Shown: positions 1-9,194, counted from the first letter of the stretch. The stretch is DNA of 64,000 bases from DATJZH01 sp052146815 (GCA_052146815.1 JBKQMG010000217.1:34841-98840); one strand, 5' to 3'. Translations and numbers: made by a program. The notes: generated by a model from the letters alone, not told the origin.

Positions 1-1
1 G

Positions 2-358
2 AATGGGCTGGCCGGGCCGGCCGAGCCGGTCCGGGTCGAGCTGATTGCGCCGGACGGCGCTCTGTGGAGCTGGGGGGCCGCCGATGCCGCTGACCGGGTC
101 ACTGGCTCCGCGCTTGATTTCTGCCTCGCCGTCACCCAGCGACGGCACCTCGCCGATACCGGGCTGCAGGTGACCGGCCCCGTCGCCCAGCGGTGGATGG
201 CGCTGGCGCAGGCCTACGCCGGGCCGCCCGGCGAGGGCCGGCTGCCGCTGGCGGCCGCGCAGTCTGGGCAGCCCGCCGCAGACGCGCCGCAGCCCGCAGG
301 GCGTACGCCACGGGTCACCGGGCCCGTGCCGGAGCCCGCCGCCGGGGAGCAGGCGTGA
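2..358 (+). CDS. TIGR03084 family protein, C-terminal part (5' end outside window)
   Basis: Only the last ~118 residues lie in the window, read in the frame beginning at base 2 and ending in TGA at 356-358. The visible part has the run LDFCLAVTQRRHLADTG followed by VAQRWMALAQAYAGPPG, which I recognise as the conserved end of the actinobacterial TIGR03084 family (DinB/maleylpyruvate-isomerase-like fold, predicted metal-binding and mycothiol-associated). After that comes a Pro/Ala-rich tail. The stop overlaps the GTG start of the next gene (GTGA, 355-358), so the two are probably translationally coupled. In other actinobacteria this family often sits beside AtuA-like and acyl-CoA dehydrogenase genes, as here. 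The enzymatic role is unknown; the metal site is not in the visible part. Confidence 0.75.
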   Translation, partial: NGLAGPAEPVRVELIAPDGALWSWGAADAADRVTGSALDFCLAVTQRRHLADTGLQVTGPVAQRWMALAQAYAGPPGEGRLPLAAAQSGQPAADAPQPAGRTPRVTGPVPEPAAGEQA

Positions 359-2352
359 AGCGGCCGGTCCGGATCGCCAACTGCTCCGGCTTCTACGGCG
401 ACCGGACGGCGGCCGCGCGGGAGATGGTCGACGGCGGCCCGATCGACGTGCTGACCGGCGACTACCTGGCCGAGCTCACCATGCTGATCTTGTGGAAGGC
501 CAGGCTGAAAGATCCGGGCGCCGGTTATGCCCGGACGTTCCTGCGCCAGTTCGAGGAGGTGATCGGCACCTGTCTTGATCGCGGCATCACGATCGTGACG
601 AACGCCGGCGGCCTGAACCCGGCCGGGCTGGCCGCGCGGCTGCAGGAGATCGCCGGCCGGCTCGGCCTGGCGCCGAAGATCGCCTACGTCGAGGGAGACG
701 ACCTGCTGGGTCAGATCGGCGAGCTCACCGCCGCGGGGCATGCGCTCGCGCACGCCGACACCGGCGAGCCGCTCGCTGCGGCGGGCGTCACGCCGGTGAC
801 CGCCAGCGCCTACCTCGGCGGCTGGGGCATCGCGGCGGCCCTGCAGGCCGGCGCCGACGTGGTGGTTTGTCCCCGGGTCACCGACGCCTCGCTCGTCGTA
901 GGCCCGGCGGCGGCGTGGCACGGGTGGGGGCCCGGCGACCTCGACGCCCTCGCAGGGGCAGTGGCGGCCGGCCACGTGATCGAGTGCGGCCCGCAGGCCA
1001 CCGGCGGGAACTACCCGTTCTGGGAGGAGCTGCCGGACTGCCGGTATCCCGGCTTCCCGATCGCCGAGGTCGCCGCCGACGGCAGCGCCGTGATCACCAA
1101 GCACCCGGGGACCGGGGGCCTGGTGTCCCCCGGTACGCTCACCGCTCAGCTGCTGTACGAGATCGCCGAGCCCGCCTACGCCAATCCCGACGTGGTCGCG
1201 CATTTCGACACCCTGCGGCTGGCCGCCGACGGCCCCGACCGGGTCACGATCAGCGGGACCCGCGGCAGCCCGCCGCCAGCGACGGCCAAGGTGGCGCTGA
1301 ACTACCTCGGCGGCTACCGCAACACGATGACGCTGGTGCTCACCGGCCTGAACATCGAGCAGAAGGCGGCCAGGGCCGAGAGCATGCTGTTCGACCTGCT
1401 GGGCGGCAAGGAGCGGTTCGCGGAAGCCGACGTCCGGCTGATCCGCACGGACCGGCCGGACGCGCCCGCCAACGAGCAGGCCACCGCGCAGCTGCGGATC
1501 ACCGTCAAGGATCCGGATCCCGCCAAGGTGGGCCGGTCGTTCTCCAACGCCACGATGGAGCTGGCGCTGGCCGGCTACGCCGGGTTCCACCCGACGACCC
1601 CGCCCACGGCGGAGAGCGCCTACGGGGTGTACTGGCCGACGTTCGTGCCCGCCGGGGTGATACCGCATGCGGTCGTGCTGCCCGACGGGACCCGCCGCGC
1701 CGTCCGGCCCGGCGCCGGATCCCCGCTCGCGGCGCAGCCAGCGGCGGGCAGCGCGGTGCGGGAGGAGCCAGGCCGCGCAGAAGGCGGTCAGGCAGAGCCC
1801 GGCACCGGGGAAGCCGGGCAGGCAGAGCCCGGCACCCGAACGCCCGCCGGCCCCGGTGACGCCGGGTTCTCCCCCGGTGCGCCTGCGCCGGCCGGTGCGG
1901 CGGCCGGCCTGGTCGCCCCGGCCGGTCCGACCCGCCGGGCGCCGCTCGGACTGATCTGCGGCGCCCGCTCGGGCGACAAGGGCGGCAACGCGAACGTGGG
2001 CCTGTGGACGCGCAGCCCGGCTGCTTACGGCTGGCTGCGCGAGTACCTGGACGTGACCCGGTTCCGCGCCTTGCTGACTGAGGCCGCGCCACTGGAGGTC
2101 CGCCGGTACGAGCTGCCCAACATCTGCGCGCTGAACTTCGTGATCGTCGGGCTGCTCGGCCAGGGCGTGGCCGCCTCGACGCGCCCCGACCCGCAGGCTA
2201 AAAGCCTGGGCGAGTACCTGCGCTCCCGGCACGTCGACATCCCGGCCGCGCTGCTCGATATCCCTGCGGCGCAGGCCGGCACCCCTGGGGCCCGGCGCGA
2301 CGATACGACGCCCCGGCACGACGTTCCGGCGGCACCGCGGGCCGCAGGCTAG
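355..2352 (+). CDS. AtuA-like acyclic terpene utilization / DUF1446 family protein
   Basis: A 665-residue protein. The start is GTG at 355, overlapping the upstream stop; the protein then begins KRPVRIANCSGFYGDR, the typical N-terminus of the DUF1446/AtuA family. Residues 1 to ~440 form the AtuA domain (IDVLTGDYLAELTM, NAGGLNP and HPGTGG are visible). A low-complexity linker of ~80 residues with repeated AEPGTGEAGQAEPGT follows, then the small AtuA-like C-terminal domain with CGARSGDKGGNANVG. In Pseudomonas, AtuA belongs to the citronellol/geraniol catabolic cluster but its biochemical step is unclear. Here it is followed 18 bases later by an acyl-CoA dehydrogenase/acyl-CoA synthetase reading frame, which suggests breakdown of a branched or terpenoid acid. 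The family call is firm; the substrate is inference. Confidence 0.88.
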   Translation: MKRPVRIANCSGFYGDRTAAAREMVDGGPIDVLTGDYLAELTMLILWKARLKDPGAGYARTFLRQFEEVIGTCLDRGITIVTNAGGLNPAGLAARLQEIAGRLGLAPKIAYVEGDDLLGQIGELTAAGHALAHADTGEPLAAAGVTPVTASAYLGGWGIAAALQAGADVVVCPRVTDASLVVGPAAAWHGWGPGDLDALAGAVAAGHVIECGPQATGGNYPFWEELPDCRYPGFPIAEVAADGSAVITKHPGTGGLVSPGTLTAQLLYEIAEPAYANPDVVAHFDTLRLAADGPDRVTISGTRGSPPPATAKVALNYLGGYRNTMTLVLTGLNIEQKAARAESMLFDLLGGKERFAEADVRLIRTDRPDAPANEQATAQLRITVKDPDPAKVGRSFSNATMELALAGYAGFHPTTPPTAESAYGVYWPTFVPAGVIPHAVVLPDGTRRAVRPGAGSPLAAQPAAGSAVREEPGRAEGGQAEPGTGEAGQAEPGTRTPAGPGDAGFSPGAPAPAGAAAGLVAPAGPTRRAPLGLICGARSGDKGGNANVGLWTRSPAAYGWLREYLDVTRFRALLTEAAPLEVRRYELPNICALNFVIVGLLGQGVAASTRPDPQAKSLGEYLRSRHVDIPAALLDIPAAQAGTPGARRDDTTPRHDVPAAPRAAG

Positions 2353-2370
2353 CGAGGAAGCGGAGGCGAG

Positions 2371-5268
2371 ATGGATTTCCAGGACGGCCCCGAGCACGCC
2401 GCGCTGCGCGCGGCGGTGGCTCAGATCGCCGGGGATTTCGGCAGCCGCTACTACGCGCAGAAGGCCGAGGCGGCCGAGCCGACCTCGGAGCTGTGGCAGG
2501 CCCTCGCGGCCGGCGGCTATGTCGGCATCAACATCCCGGCTGAGTACGGCGGCGGCGGGGCGGGCCGCTCTGAGCTGGCGATCGTCTGCGAGGAGAGCGC
2601 CGCGCAGGGCTGCCCGCTGCTGCTCCTGCTGGTCTCCAGCGCCATCTGCGGCGAGGTGATCAGCCGCTACGGCAGTCCCGAGCAGCGCAAGGACTGGCTG
2701 CCGCCGCTCGCCAGCGGACAGGACAAGATCGTCTTCGCGATCACCGAGCCGGACGCCGGGTCGAACTCCCGCCGGCTGTCCACGACGGCGACGGCCGCCG
2801 GGGGCGGCGACTGGCTGCTGGCCGGCACGAAGTACTACATCTCCGGCGTCGACGACGCCCGCGCCATCCTGGTGGTGGCGCGGACCGGGACCGACGAGGC
2901 CACCGGTCATGCCCGGCTGTCGCTGTTCCTCGTCGACACCGACGCGCCCGGGCTGTCCCGTCAGCTGCTGCCGGTCTCGGCCCGGCTGCCCGAGCGGCAG
3001 TTCACCCTGTACTTCGACCAGGTCAGGGTCGGCGCCGACCGGCTCGTGGGCAAGCCGGGTGACGGATTCGGGCAGGTCTTCCACGGGCTCAATCCCGAGC
3101 GCATTACCGGCGCGGCGCTGTGCGTCGGCGTCGGCCGGCACGCGCTGGACCGGGCCGCGCAGTACGCCCGCACCCGCACGGTCTGGAACGCACCGGTCGG
3201 GGCGCACCAGGGCCTGGCGCATCCGCTGGCTCAGACGAAGATCGAGATCGAGCTGGCCGGGCTGATGACGGCCAAGGCCGGCTGGCTGCACGATCAGCGG
3301 CAGCCCGCCGGCGATGCCGCCAACATGGCCAAGTACGCCGCCGCCGAAGCGGCGCTCGCCGCGGTGGACGCGGCGATTCAGACACACGGCGGCAACGGGC
3401 TGTCGCGCGAGTACGGGCTGCTGCCGCTGTGGGAGCTGGCCCGGCTGCTGCGGATCGCGCCGGTCAGCCGGGAGATGATCCTCAACCATGTGGCCCAGCA
3501 CCAGCTCGGGCTGCCCAGGTCCTACCTGACGGCGGCCGGCACCGCCAGACCGACCGCCGGACCGAGCCGCCAGGTGACCGCACTGACCGGGGGCACGGAC
3601 AGGACGCACGACAGGGGAAGCCAGATGGACACCGATCTGCACGCCAGCCTCATCCAGCGGGTCAACGTCGGCGACAGCCTGACCAGGACGGCCGCCCGGC
3701 ACCCGGACCGGGTCGCCGTCGTCGACAGCGACCGGCGGTGGAGCTACCGCGCGCTGAACGACTGGGTGAACCTGGTGGCGGGCGGCCTGGCCAGCCTCGG
3801 GTACCGGCGGGGCGACGCGCTGGCGCTGGCGTCCGGCAACAGCGCCGAGTTCCTGGCCATCTACTACGCCTGCGCCAAGCTCGGCGTGATCTGCGTGCCG
3901 GTCAACCTGGGCTGGCGGACGGACGAGGTGGCCTACGTGCTCGGCCATTCCGGCGCCCGCGGCCTCGTGGTCGAAAGCCAGCTCGCCGAGGCCATGACCC
4001 CGGCCCTGCAGGAGGGCGACGCGGTCACCATCGTGATCGTCGCGCCGGGCACGGGCAGCATAGGGACCCCGGGCCGCGGGCCGGGCGGGCCGGCCACAGG
4101 CGGCGCCAGTGCCGGGGCGGAAGGCGGGCGGCACTGGCTGAGCTTCGCCGATCTGGCGGCCGCCGGGACCACCGCCGAGCCGCAGTGCCTGGTCGCTGAC
4201 CGCGACCCGGTCACTTACCTCTACACCAGCGGCACGACCTCGGCGCCGAAGGGCGTGATCGGCAACCACACTGCGATCTACCTGGAGTCCCTGACGATGG
4301 CGCTGGAGGCGCGGTTCGACGCCGACGACCGGTTCGCGGCCCTGCTGCCGATGTTTCATACTGCGCAGCTGAACTGCCACTGCACTCCGGCGATCATGGT
4401 CGGCGCGACGATCCACGCGCTGCGCGGCTTCGACCCAGGCGGCCTGCTCAAGCGGATCGAGACCGAGCGGATTACCCAGATCTTCGGCCTGCCGATGATG
4501 ATGTACCGTGACCTGCTGGATCATCCCGACATCGGCCGCCGGGACCTGTCCAGCCTGCGCCGGGCCTGCTACGCCATGGCGCCAATGCCGGACGCGCAGC
4601 TGAGGCGCTGCCTGGAGACGTTCGGCTGCGACTTCTACCTGCTGTTCGGGCAGACCGAGATGAGCCCGACCGTGACGATGTTCCGGCCCGAGCATCAGCT
4701 CAGTCATGCCGGCGCGGTCGGCGCCCCGGTCGTGAACATCGAGGTGGGCATCATGGATCCCGGCGGGACGCTGCTGCCGCCGGGCGAGCAGGGCGAGATC
4801 GTCTACCGCGGGCCGCACACCATGTCGGGCTACCTGAAGGACCCGGCCGCGACCGAGGCGGCCTTCGCCCACGGCTGGTTCCATTCCGGCGACGTCGGGC
4901 GGGTGGACGAGGACGGGATCTTGTGGTTCAGCGACCGGCGCAAGGACGTCATCAAGACCGGCGGCGAGAACGTCGCCTCGATCGAGGTGGAGAAGGCCGT
5001 CTACGCCGCCGATCCGCGGGTGGCGGAGGTCGTCGTCGTAGGGCTTCCGCACGACCACTGGGGCGAGGCGATCACGGCGGTGGTCGTGCCGAAACCGGGC
5101 GCGGCGCCCGACGAGGGGGAACTGATGGAAGAGGTCAGACGGCACCTGGACGGCTACAAGGCACCCAAGTCGGTGATCTTCGTCGACGAGCTGCCGCGGA
5201 CCTCGACCGGGAAGATCCGCAAGAACCTGGTGCGCGAGACGTACTCCGGCCACTACGCAGGGAGCTGA
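2371..5268 (+). CDS. Acyl-CoA dehydrogenase joined in frame to an acyl-CoA synthetase (AMP-forming)
   Basis: One 965-codon open frame. Residues 1-~385 are a complete acyl-CoA dehydrogenase (FAD enzyme oxidising acyl-CoA to enoyl-CoA): AITEPDAGSN, the C-terminal QTHGGNGLSREYGL and the ending LGLPRSY. Residues from 419 (ATG 3625) are a complete ANL-superfamily ligase: the P-loop-like YTSGTTSAPKG, GQTE, SDRRKDVIKTGGENV and the catalytic lysine in TGKIRK. The ~30 residues between them look noncoding, and a Shine-Dalgarno AGGGGAAG sits 4 bases before ATG 3625, so the ligase is probably also, or only, translated on its own. Removing one C at 3525-3526 would give TAC TGA right after PRSY, so the fusion may come from a single-base insertion. 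SD-like GAGGAAGCGGAGG precedes ATG 2371. It is probably the core of the catabolic operon with AtuA. Confidence 0.85.
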   Translation: MDFQDGPEHAALRAAVAQIAGDFGSRYYAQKAEAAEPTSELWQALAAGGYVGINIPAEYGGGGAGRSELAIVCEESAAQGCPLLLLLVSSAICGEVISRYGSPEQRKDWLPPLASGQDKIVFAITEPDAGSNSRRLSTTATAAGGGDWLLAGTKYYISGVDDARAILVVARTGTDEATGHARLSLFLVDTDAPGLSRQLLPVSARLPERQFTLYFDQVRVGADRLVGKPGDGFGQVFHGLNPERITGAALCVGVGRHALDRAAQYARTRTVWNAPVGAHQGLAHPLAQTKIEIELAGLMTAKAGWLHDQRQPAGDAANMAKYAAAEAALAAVDAAIQTHGGNGLSREYGLLPLWELARLLRIAPVSREMILNHVAQHQLGLPRSYLTAAGTARPTAGPSRQVTALTGGTDRTHDRGSQMDTDLHASLIQRVNVGDSLTRTAARHPDRVAVVDSDRRWSYRALNDWVNLVAGGLASLGYRRGDALALASGNSAEFLAIYYACAKLGVICVPVNLGWRTDEVAYVLGHSGARGLVVESQLAEAMTPALQEGDAVTIVIVAPGTGSIGTPGRGPGGPATGGASAGAEGGRHWLSFADLAAAGTTAEPQCLVADRDPVTYLYTSGTTSAPKGVIGNHTAIYLESLTMALEARFDADDRFAALLPMFHTAQLNCHCTPAIMVGATIHALRGFDPGGLLKRIETERITQIFGLPMMMYRDLLDHPDIGRRDLSSLRRACYAMAPMPDAQLRRCLETFGCDFYLLFGQTEMSPTVTMFRPEHQLSHAGAVGAPVVNIEVGIMDPGGTLLPPGEQGEIVYRGPHTMSGYLKDPAATEAAFAHGWFHSGDVGRVDEDGILWFSDRRKDVIKTGGENVASIEVEKAVYAADPRVAEVVVVGLPHDHWGEAITAVVVPKPGAAPDEGELMEEVRRHLDGYKAPKSVIFVDELPRTSTGKIRKNLVRETYSGHYAGS
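3613..3627 (+). promoter_or_regulatory. Internal ribosome binding site and start for the acyl-CoA synthetase half
   Basis: AGGGGAAG at 3613-3620 followed by ATG at 3625, in the same frame as the upstream dehydrogenase. The protein after this ATG (MDTDLHASLIQRVNVGDSL) starts like a normal stand-alone acyl-CoA synthetase, which argues that the ligase is made separately. Confidence 0.6.
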
Positions 5269-5270
5269 GC

Positions 5271-5960
5271 ATGCGCGGGGCGGCGCTCACGGCAGGCGGC
5301 AGCGATCGGGCGGCCTCCGGCGACCTGGCGGGCTCCGGCGACCTGGCGGGGCCCGGCGGGCCGCCGGCCCCCGGCGACCCGGCGCGGCCGCTGCCGGGCA
5401 TCCGCACGCCGGCCCGCAAGGAGCGGATCCTGGCCGCGGCCGCCGAACTGGTGGCCCAGCGCGGCTATCACGCGGTGTCCATCGCCGACATCGGCGCCGC
5501 GGCCGGGATCACCGGCCCGGCGATCTACCGGCACTTCGAGAGCAAATCCGCAGTGCTCGTCGCGCTATGCGACCAGGTCATCGACGGGCTGCTGGCGAAC
5601 GCGGCGCGGATCGCGAGCTCGGGCGCGGGCGAGCGGGACGCGCTCGCCCTTCTCGTCTCCGACCAGGTCGATTTCGTGATCACCGACCGCGAGCTGGCGC
5701 GGGTGTACCACAACGAGATCAACAACCTGCCTGCCGAGGACCGCCGCCGGCTGCGCCGCAAACAGCGGCTCTACCTCGAGGAATGGGCGCATGTCCTCGG
5801 TGAGCTGCGCGCTGACCTGGCCGACGCCGAGGTGCGGACCGTGGTGCACGCGGCCATCGGGGCCATCCAGTCGGTGCTGTTCCACGACAGCGGGCTGCCG
5901 GCGGACCGGCTCCGGCTGCTGATGACCCGCAGCGCCCAGGCGGTGCTGGCGGCCCGCTGA
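5271..5960 (+). CDS. TetR/AcrR family transcriptional regulator
   Basis: A 229-residue regulator starting 2 bases after the synthetase stop, so it is probably the last gene of the operon. The first ~45 residues are a low-complexity extension with an internal repeat (SGDLAGSGDLAGPGG). The TetR DNA-binding domain follows: KERILAAAAELVAQRGYH, then the helix-turn-helix with IADIGAAAGITGPAIYRHF and SKSAVLVAL. The remaining ~130 residues are the ligand/dimer domain, including YHNEINNLPAEDRRRL, which is typical of TetR proteins that control fatty-acid or acyl-CoA pathways. It probably represses this operon and responds to an acyl-CoA intermediate (inference). A later start at the Arg/Lys stretch is possible, since the N-terminal extension is not needed for the fold. 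Confidence 0.88.
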   Translation: MRGAALTAGGSDRAASGDLAGSGDLAGPGGPPAPGDPARPLPGIRTPARKERILAAAAELVAQRGYHAVSIADIGAAAGITGPAIYRHFESKSAVLVALCDQVIDGLLANAARIASSGAGERDALALLVSDQVDFVITDRELARVYHNEINNLPAEDRRRLRRKQRLYLEEWAHVLGELRADLADAEVRTVVHAAIGAIQSVLFHDSGLPADRLRLLMTRSAQAVLAAR

Positions 5961-6045
5961 CCGCGGCAGTTTCCGGGGTCCGTCCGGCCGGACCTACGAT
6001 GGGCTGCATGCACGGGACAGGCACCGAGCACGAGGGGACGCCGAG

Positions 6046-7728
6046 GTGACGGTAATGGCACCGGGCGCCGCCGCCCGCGCGGCGATCCTTACCGTCGATG
6101 ACGATCCCGGCGTGTCCCGGGCGGTGGCCCGTGACCTGCGCCGTCGCTACGGCGAGGCGCACCGGATCGTGCGGGCCGAGTCCGGGCAGTCGGCACTGGA
6201 CGCCCTGCGCGAGATGAAGCTGCGCGGCGATCTGGTGGCCGTGATCCTGGCCGACTACCGCATGCCGGAAATGAACGGGATCGAGTTCCTCGAGCAGGCG
6301 ATGGACGTCTACCCGGCAGCACGGCGGGTGCTGCTCACCGCCTATGCCGACACCGGCGCGGCGATCGACGCGATCAACGTCGTCGACCTGGACCACTATC
6401 TGCTCAAGCCCTGGGACCCGCCCGAGGAGAAGCTCTACCCGGTCGTGGACGCCCTGCTGGAGGCCTGGGGGACCGCCGATCACCGGGCGGCGCCCGAGAC
6501 GAAGGTCATCGGTCACCGCTGGTCGGCGCGCTCCTCGGGGGTGCGCGAGTTCCTCGCCCGCAATCAGGTGCCTTACCGCTGGTACGCCGCCGACGAGCCG
6601 GAGGGGCAGCGGCTGCTCGCCGCGGCCGGATCGGACGGCCGGGATCTGCCGGTCCTGATCACGCCCGACGGGGATCCCCTCGTCGCGCCCACGGACGCCG
6701 AGGTGGCCGGCCGGGTGGGCCTGGCCACCACGCCGTCCAAGGATTTCTATGACGTGGTCGTCGTCGGGGGCGGCCCCGCCGGGCTCGGCGCCGCCGTCTA
6801 CGGTGCCTCCGAGGGCCTGCGCACCGTGCTGGTCGAGCGGACTGCCACCGGCGGCCAGGCGGGCCAGAGCTCGCGGATCGAGAACTATCTCGGGTTCCCC
6901 GACGGCGTCTCCGGGGCGCAGCTGACCGACCGCGCGCGCCGGCAGGCTGCCCGGTTCGGCGCCGAGGTCCTGACCACCCGTGACGTCGTCGGCCTGGATG
7001 TCAGGGGCTCGGCCCGGAGCGTCCGTTTCTCCGACGGCAGCGTCATCGACGCGCACACCGTGATCCTGGCCACCGGCGTCTCCTACCGTCAGCTCGAGGC
7101 GCCCGGGCTGAGCGAGATGACCGGGCGCGGGGTCTATTACGGCTCCGCGCTGACCGAGGCCGCCGCCTGCGCCGGCCAGGACGTCTACGTCGTCGGCGGC
7201 GCCAACTCGGCCGGCCAGGCCGCCGTCTACCTGGCCCGCGGCGCCCGCTCGGTGACGCTCCTGGTCCGCGGCCAGTCGGTGGAAAAGTCGATGTCGTATT
7301 ACCTGATCCAGCAGATCGCCGGCATCCCGTCGATCTCCGTGCGCACCGGCGCCGAGGTCGCCGCGGCTGAGGGCAGCGATCACCTGGAGACCCTCACGCT
7401 GCGCGACACCACGACGGGCGAGGTCGAGAAGGTCAGCGCGCAGTGGCTGTTCCTGTTCATCGGCGCCGCCCCGCTGACCGACTGGCTGGACGGCGTCGTC
7501 CAGCGGGACCAGCGCGGCTTCGTGCTGGCCGGTCCTGATCTGGCGCCCGGCGGCGAGCGGCCGCCCGGCTGGGAGCTGGACCGGCCGCCCTATCACCTGG
7601 AGACCAGCGTGCCGGGCGTATTCGTCGCGGGCGATGCCAGGGCTGAGTCCGCCAAGCGCGTCGCCTCGGCCGTCGGGGAGGGTGCCATGGCCGTGATGCT
7701 CGTGCATCGCTACCTGGAGAAGGTATGA
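6046..7728 (+). CDS. Response regulator fused to thioredoxin-reductase-like FAD oxidoreductase
   Basis: A 560-residue protein from GTG 6046 (ATG 6055 is an alternative). Residues ~12-130 are a CheY-like receiver: acidic triplet in VDDD, phospho-acceptor D70 in ILADYRMPEMNG, conserved K121. Residues ~150-215 resemble a small glutaredoxin/thioredoxin-like segment. From ~235 on is a two-nucleotide-binding-domain flavoprotein: VVVVGGGPAGLGAAVY for FAD, YVVGGANSAGQAA for NAD(P)H, and a C-terminal GVFVAGDAR. The CxxC redox pair of true thioredoxin reductases is missing; the matching place reads YYGSALTEAAACAGQD, so it is not a standard TrxR. Its stop overlaps the start of the histidine kinase (ATGA 7725-7728), which makes the kinase its likely phosphodonor. 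The output would be redox chemistry rather than DNA binding (inference). Confidence 0.9.
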   Translation: MTVMAPGAAARAAILTVDDDPGVSRAVARDLRRRYGEAHRIVRAESGQSALDALREMKLRGDLVAVILADYRMPEMNGIEFLEQAMDVYPAARRVLLTAYADTGAAIDAINVVDLDHYLLKPWDPPEEKLYPVVDALLEAWGTADHRAAPETKVIGHRWSARSSGVREFLARNQVPYRWYAADEPEGQRLLAAAGSDGRDLPVLITPDGDPLVAPTDAEVAGRVGLATTPSKDFYDVVVVGGGPAGLGAAVYGASEGLRTVLVERTATGGQAGQSSRIENYLGFPDGVSGAQLTDRARRQAARFGAEVLTTRDVVGLDVRGSARSVRFSDGSVIDAHTVILATGVSYRQLEAPGLSEMTGRGVYYGSALTEAAACAGQDVYVVGGANSAGQAAVYLARGARSVTLLVRGQSVEKSMSYYLIQQIAGIPSISVRTGAEVAAAEGSDHLETLTLRDTTTGEVEKVSAQWLFLFIGAAPLTDWLDGVVQRDQRGFVLAGPDLAPGGERPPGWELDRPPYHLETSVPGVFVAGDARAESAKRVASAVGEGAMAVMLVHRYLEKV

Positions 7729-9179
7729 GCGAGACGCCGGCCCCCGTGCCGCAGCAGGCCGGCCAGCTGCCCTGCAGTGCGGCCGAACTGCGCGGCCTGT
7801 TCCTGTTCGAGAAGCTCACCGGCGACCAGCTGGACTGGCTGTGCAGCCGCGGGCATGTCGAGCTGATCGAGCCGGGACCGGTGTACGCCGAGGGCACGCC
7901 CGCCACGTGCTTCTACGTTCTGCTGTCCGGCAGCCTGGTGCTGTCGCGCCGGGTCGGCGCCGACGACGTCGAAGTGGTCCGCACCTCCGACCCGGGCGTC
8001 TATTCGGGGGCGTTCTACGCCTACCTCGGGGACCAGACCCCGCAGGTCTACAACAACTCGCTGCGGGTCACCGAGCCGTCGAGGTTCTTCGTCCTGGACG
8101 CCGACGTCTTCGCCGAGATGATGCATGACTGGTTCCCGATGGCGGTGCATCTGCTGGAGGGACTGTTCTTCGGCGTGAAGAACACCCAGCACGCCATCGG
8201 CCAGCGCGAGCGGCTGCTGGCCCTCGGCTCGCTGTCGGCCGGCCTGACCCACGAGCTGAACAACCCGGCCGCGGCCGCCCTGCGTGCCACTTCGTCCCTG
8301 CGCGAGCGGGTGGCCGGGATGCGCAGCAAGCTGCGCCTGATCGCGAGCGGCCCCTACAACCGGGTCGCGCTGGAGACGCTGATCGGGCTGCAGGAGGAGG
8401 CCGCCGACCGGGTGCCGAAGGCGCTGGCACTCGATCCGCTGGAGGCTTCCGACCGCGAGGACACCATCGCCGACTGGCTTGATGACCACGGCGTGACCGA
8501 CGGCTGGGCCCTGGCCCCGGTGTTCGTGCAGGCCGGCCTGGATATCCCCTGGCTCGACCATGTCGCCGCCCACGTGGACGGCGGCAACCTGGACACCGCG
8601 CTGCGGTGGCTCGGCTACACGGTCGAGACCGAGCTGCTGATGAACGAGATCGAGGACTCGGCCAACCGGATCTCGACCCTGGTCGGCGCCGCCAAGCAGT
8701 ACTCCCAGCTGGACCGGGCCCCTTACCAGGTCGTGGACGTGCACGAGCTGCTGGACAGCACGCTGATGATGCTGGGCGGCAAGATTCCCGCGGGCGTCAC
8801 CGTCGTGAAGGACTACGACCGGTCGCTGCCGGGGATCCCCGCCTACGCGGGCGAGCTGAACCAGGTATGGACGAACCTGATCGATAACGCGGTGTCAGCC
8901 ATGAAGGGAACGGGCACGCTCACCGTGCGCACCAGGCTGGACCGCGACCGGGCGCTCATCGAGTTCGGCGACACCGGCCCTGGCGTGCCGCCGGACATCC
9001 AGCAGCGCATTTTCGAGCCGTTCTTCACCACGAAGCCGGTGGGCGAGGGCACTGGTCTCGGGCTCGACATCTCCTGGCGCATCGTGGTCAACAAGCATCA
9101 CGGGGACCTTCAGCTGGAGTCGGTTCCCGGTGACACGCGCTTCCGGGTATGGCTCCCGCTCGCCGGCCCCGGAACCTGA
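7725..9179 (+). CDS. Histidine kinase with N-terminal cyclic-nucleotide-binding-type domain
   Basis: A 484-residue soluble protein with no membrane segment. Residues ~22-140 have the beta-roll of a cNMP-binding/CRP-type sensor (LFLFEKLTGDQLDWL, a typical start of this fold), but the phosphate-binding cassette with its conserved Arg is not obvious, so the ligand is unknown. A dimerisation/phospho-acceptor helix follows with H176 in GLTHELNNP, then a HATPase domain with N-box NQVWTNLIDNA, G1 DTGPGVP, F-box FEPFFTTK and G2 GEGTGLGLD. It is translationally coupled to the preceding receiver-flavoprotein and followed 15 bases later by a UBP zinc-finger gene. It is likely a cytoplasmic sensor kinase for that receiver. 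Confidence 0.9.
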   Translation: MSETPAPVPQQAGQLPCSAAELRGLFLFEKLTGDQLDWLCSRGHVELIEPGPVYAEGTPATCFYVLLSGSLVLSRRVGADDVEVVRTSDPGVYSGAFYAYLGDQTPQVYNNSLRVTEPSRFFVLDADVFAEMMHDWFPMAVHLLEGLFFGVKNTQHAIGQRERLLALGSLSAGLTHELNNPAAAALRATSSLRERVAGMRSKLRLIASGPYNRVALETLIGLQEEAADRVPKALALDPLEASDREDTIADWLDDHGVTDGWALAPVFVQAGLDIPWLDHVAAHVDGGNLDTALRWLGYTVETELLMNEIEDSANRISTLVGAAKQYSQLDRAPYQVVDVHELLDSTLMMLGGKIPAGVTVVKDYDRSLPGIPAYAGELNQVWTNLIDNAVSAMKGTGTLTVRTRLDRDRALIEFGDTGPGVPPDIQQRIFEPFFTTKPVGEGTGLGLDISWRIVVNKHHGDLQLESVPGDTRFRVWLPLAGPGT

Positions 9180-9194
9180 CAGGCAGGAGCCGCA

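Noticed and set aside
214..5253. A 1679-codon open frame on the minus strand
   Set aside because: It is antisense to the AtuA, dehydrogenase and synthetase genes, has no recognisable domain, and comes from the GC-rich codon bias that removes stops in the mirrored frame.
6046..7728. Annotation as a true thioredoxin reductase
   Set aside because: The CxxC redox pair is absent, so the fold but not the activity is supported.
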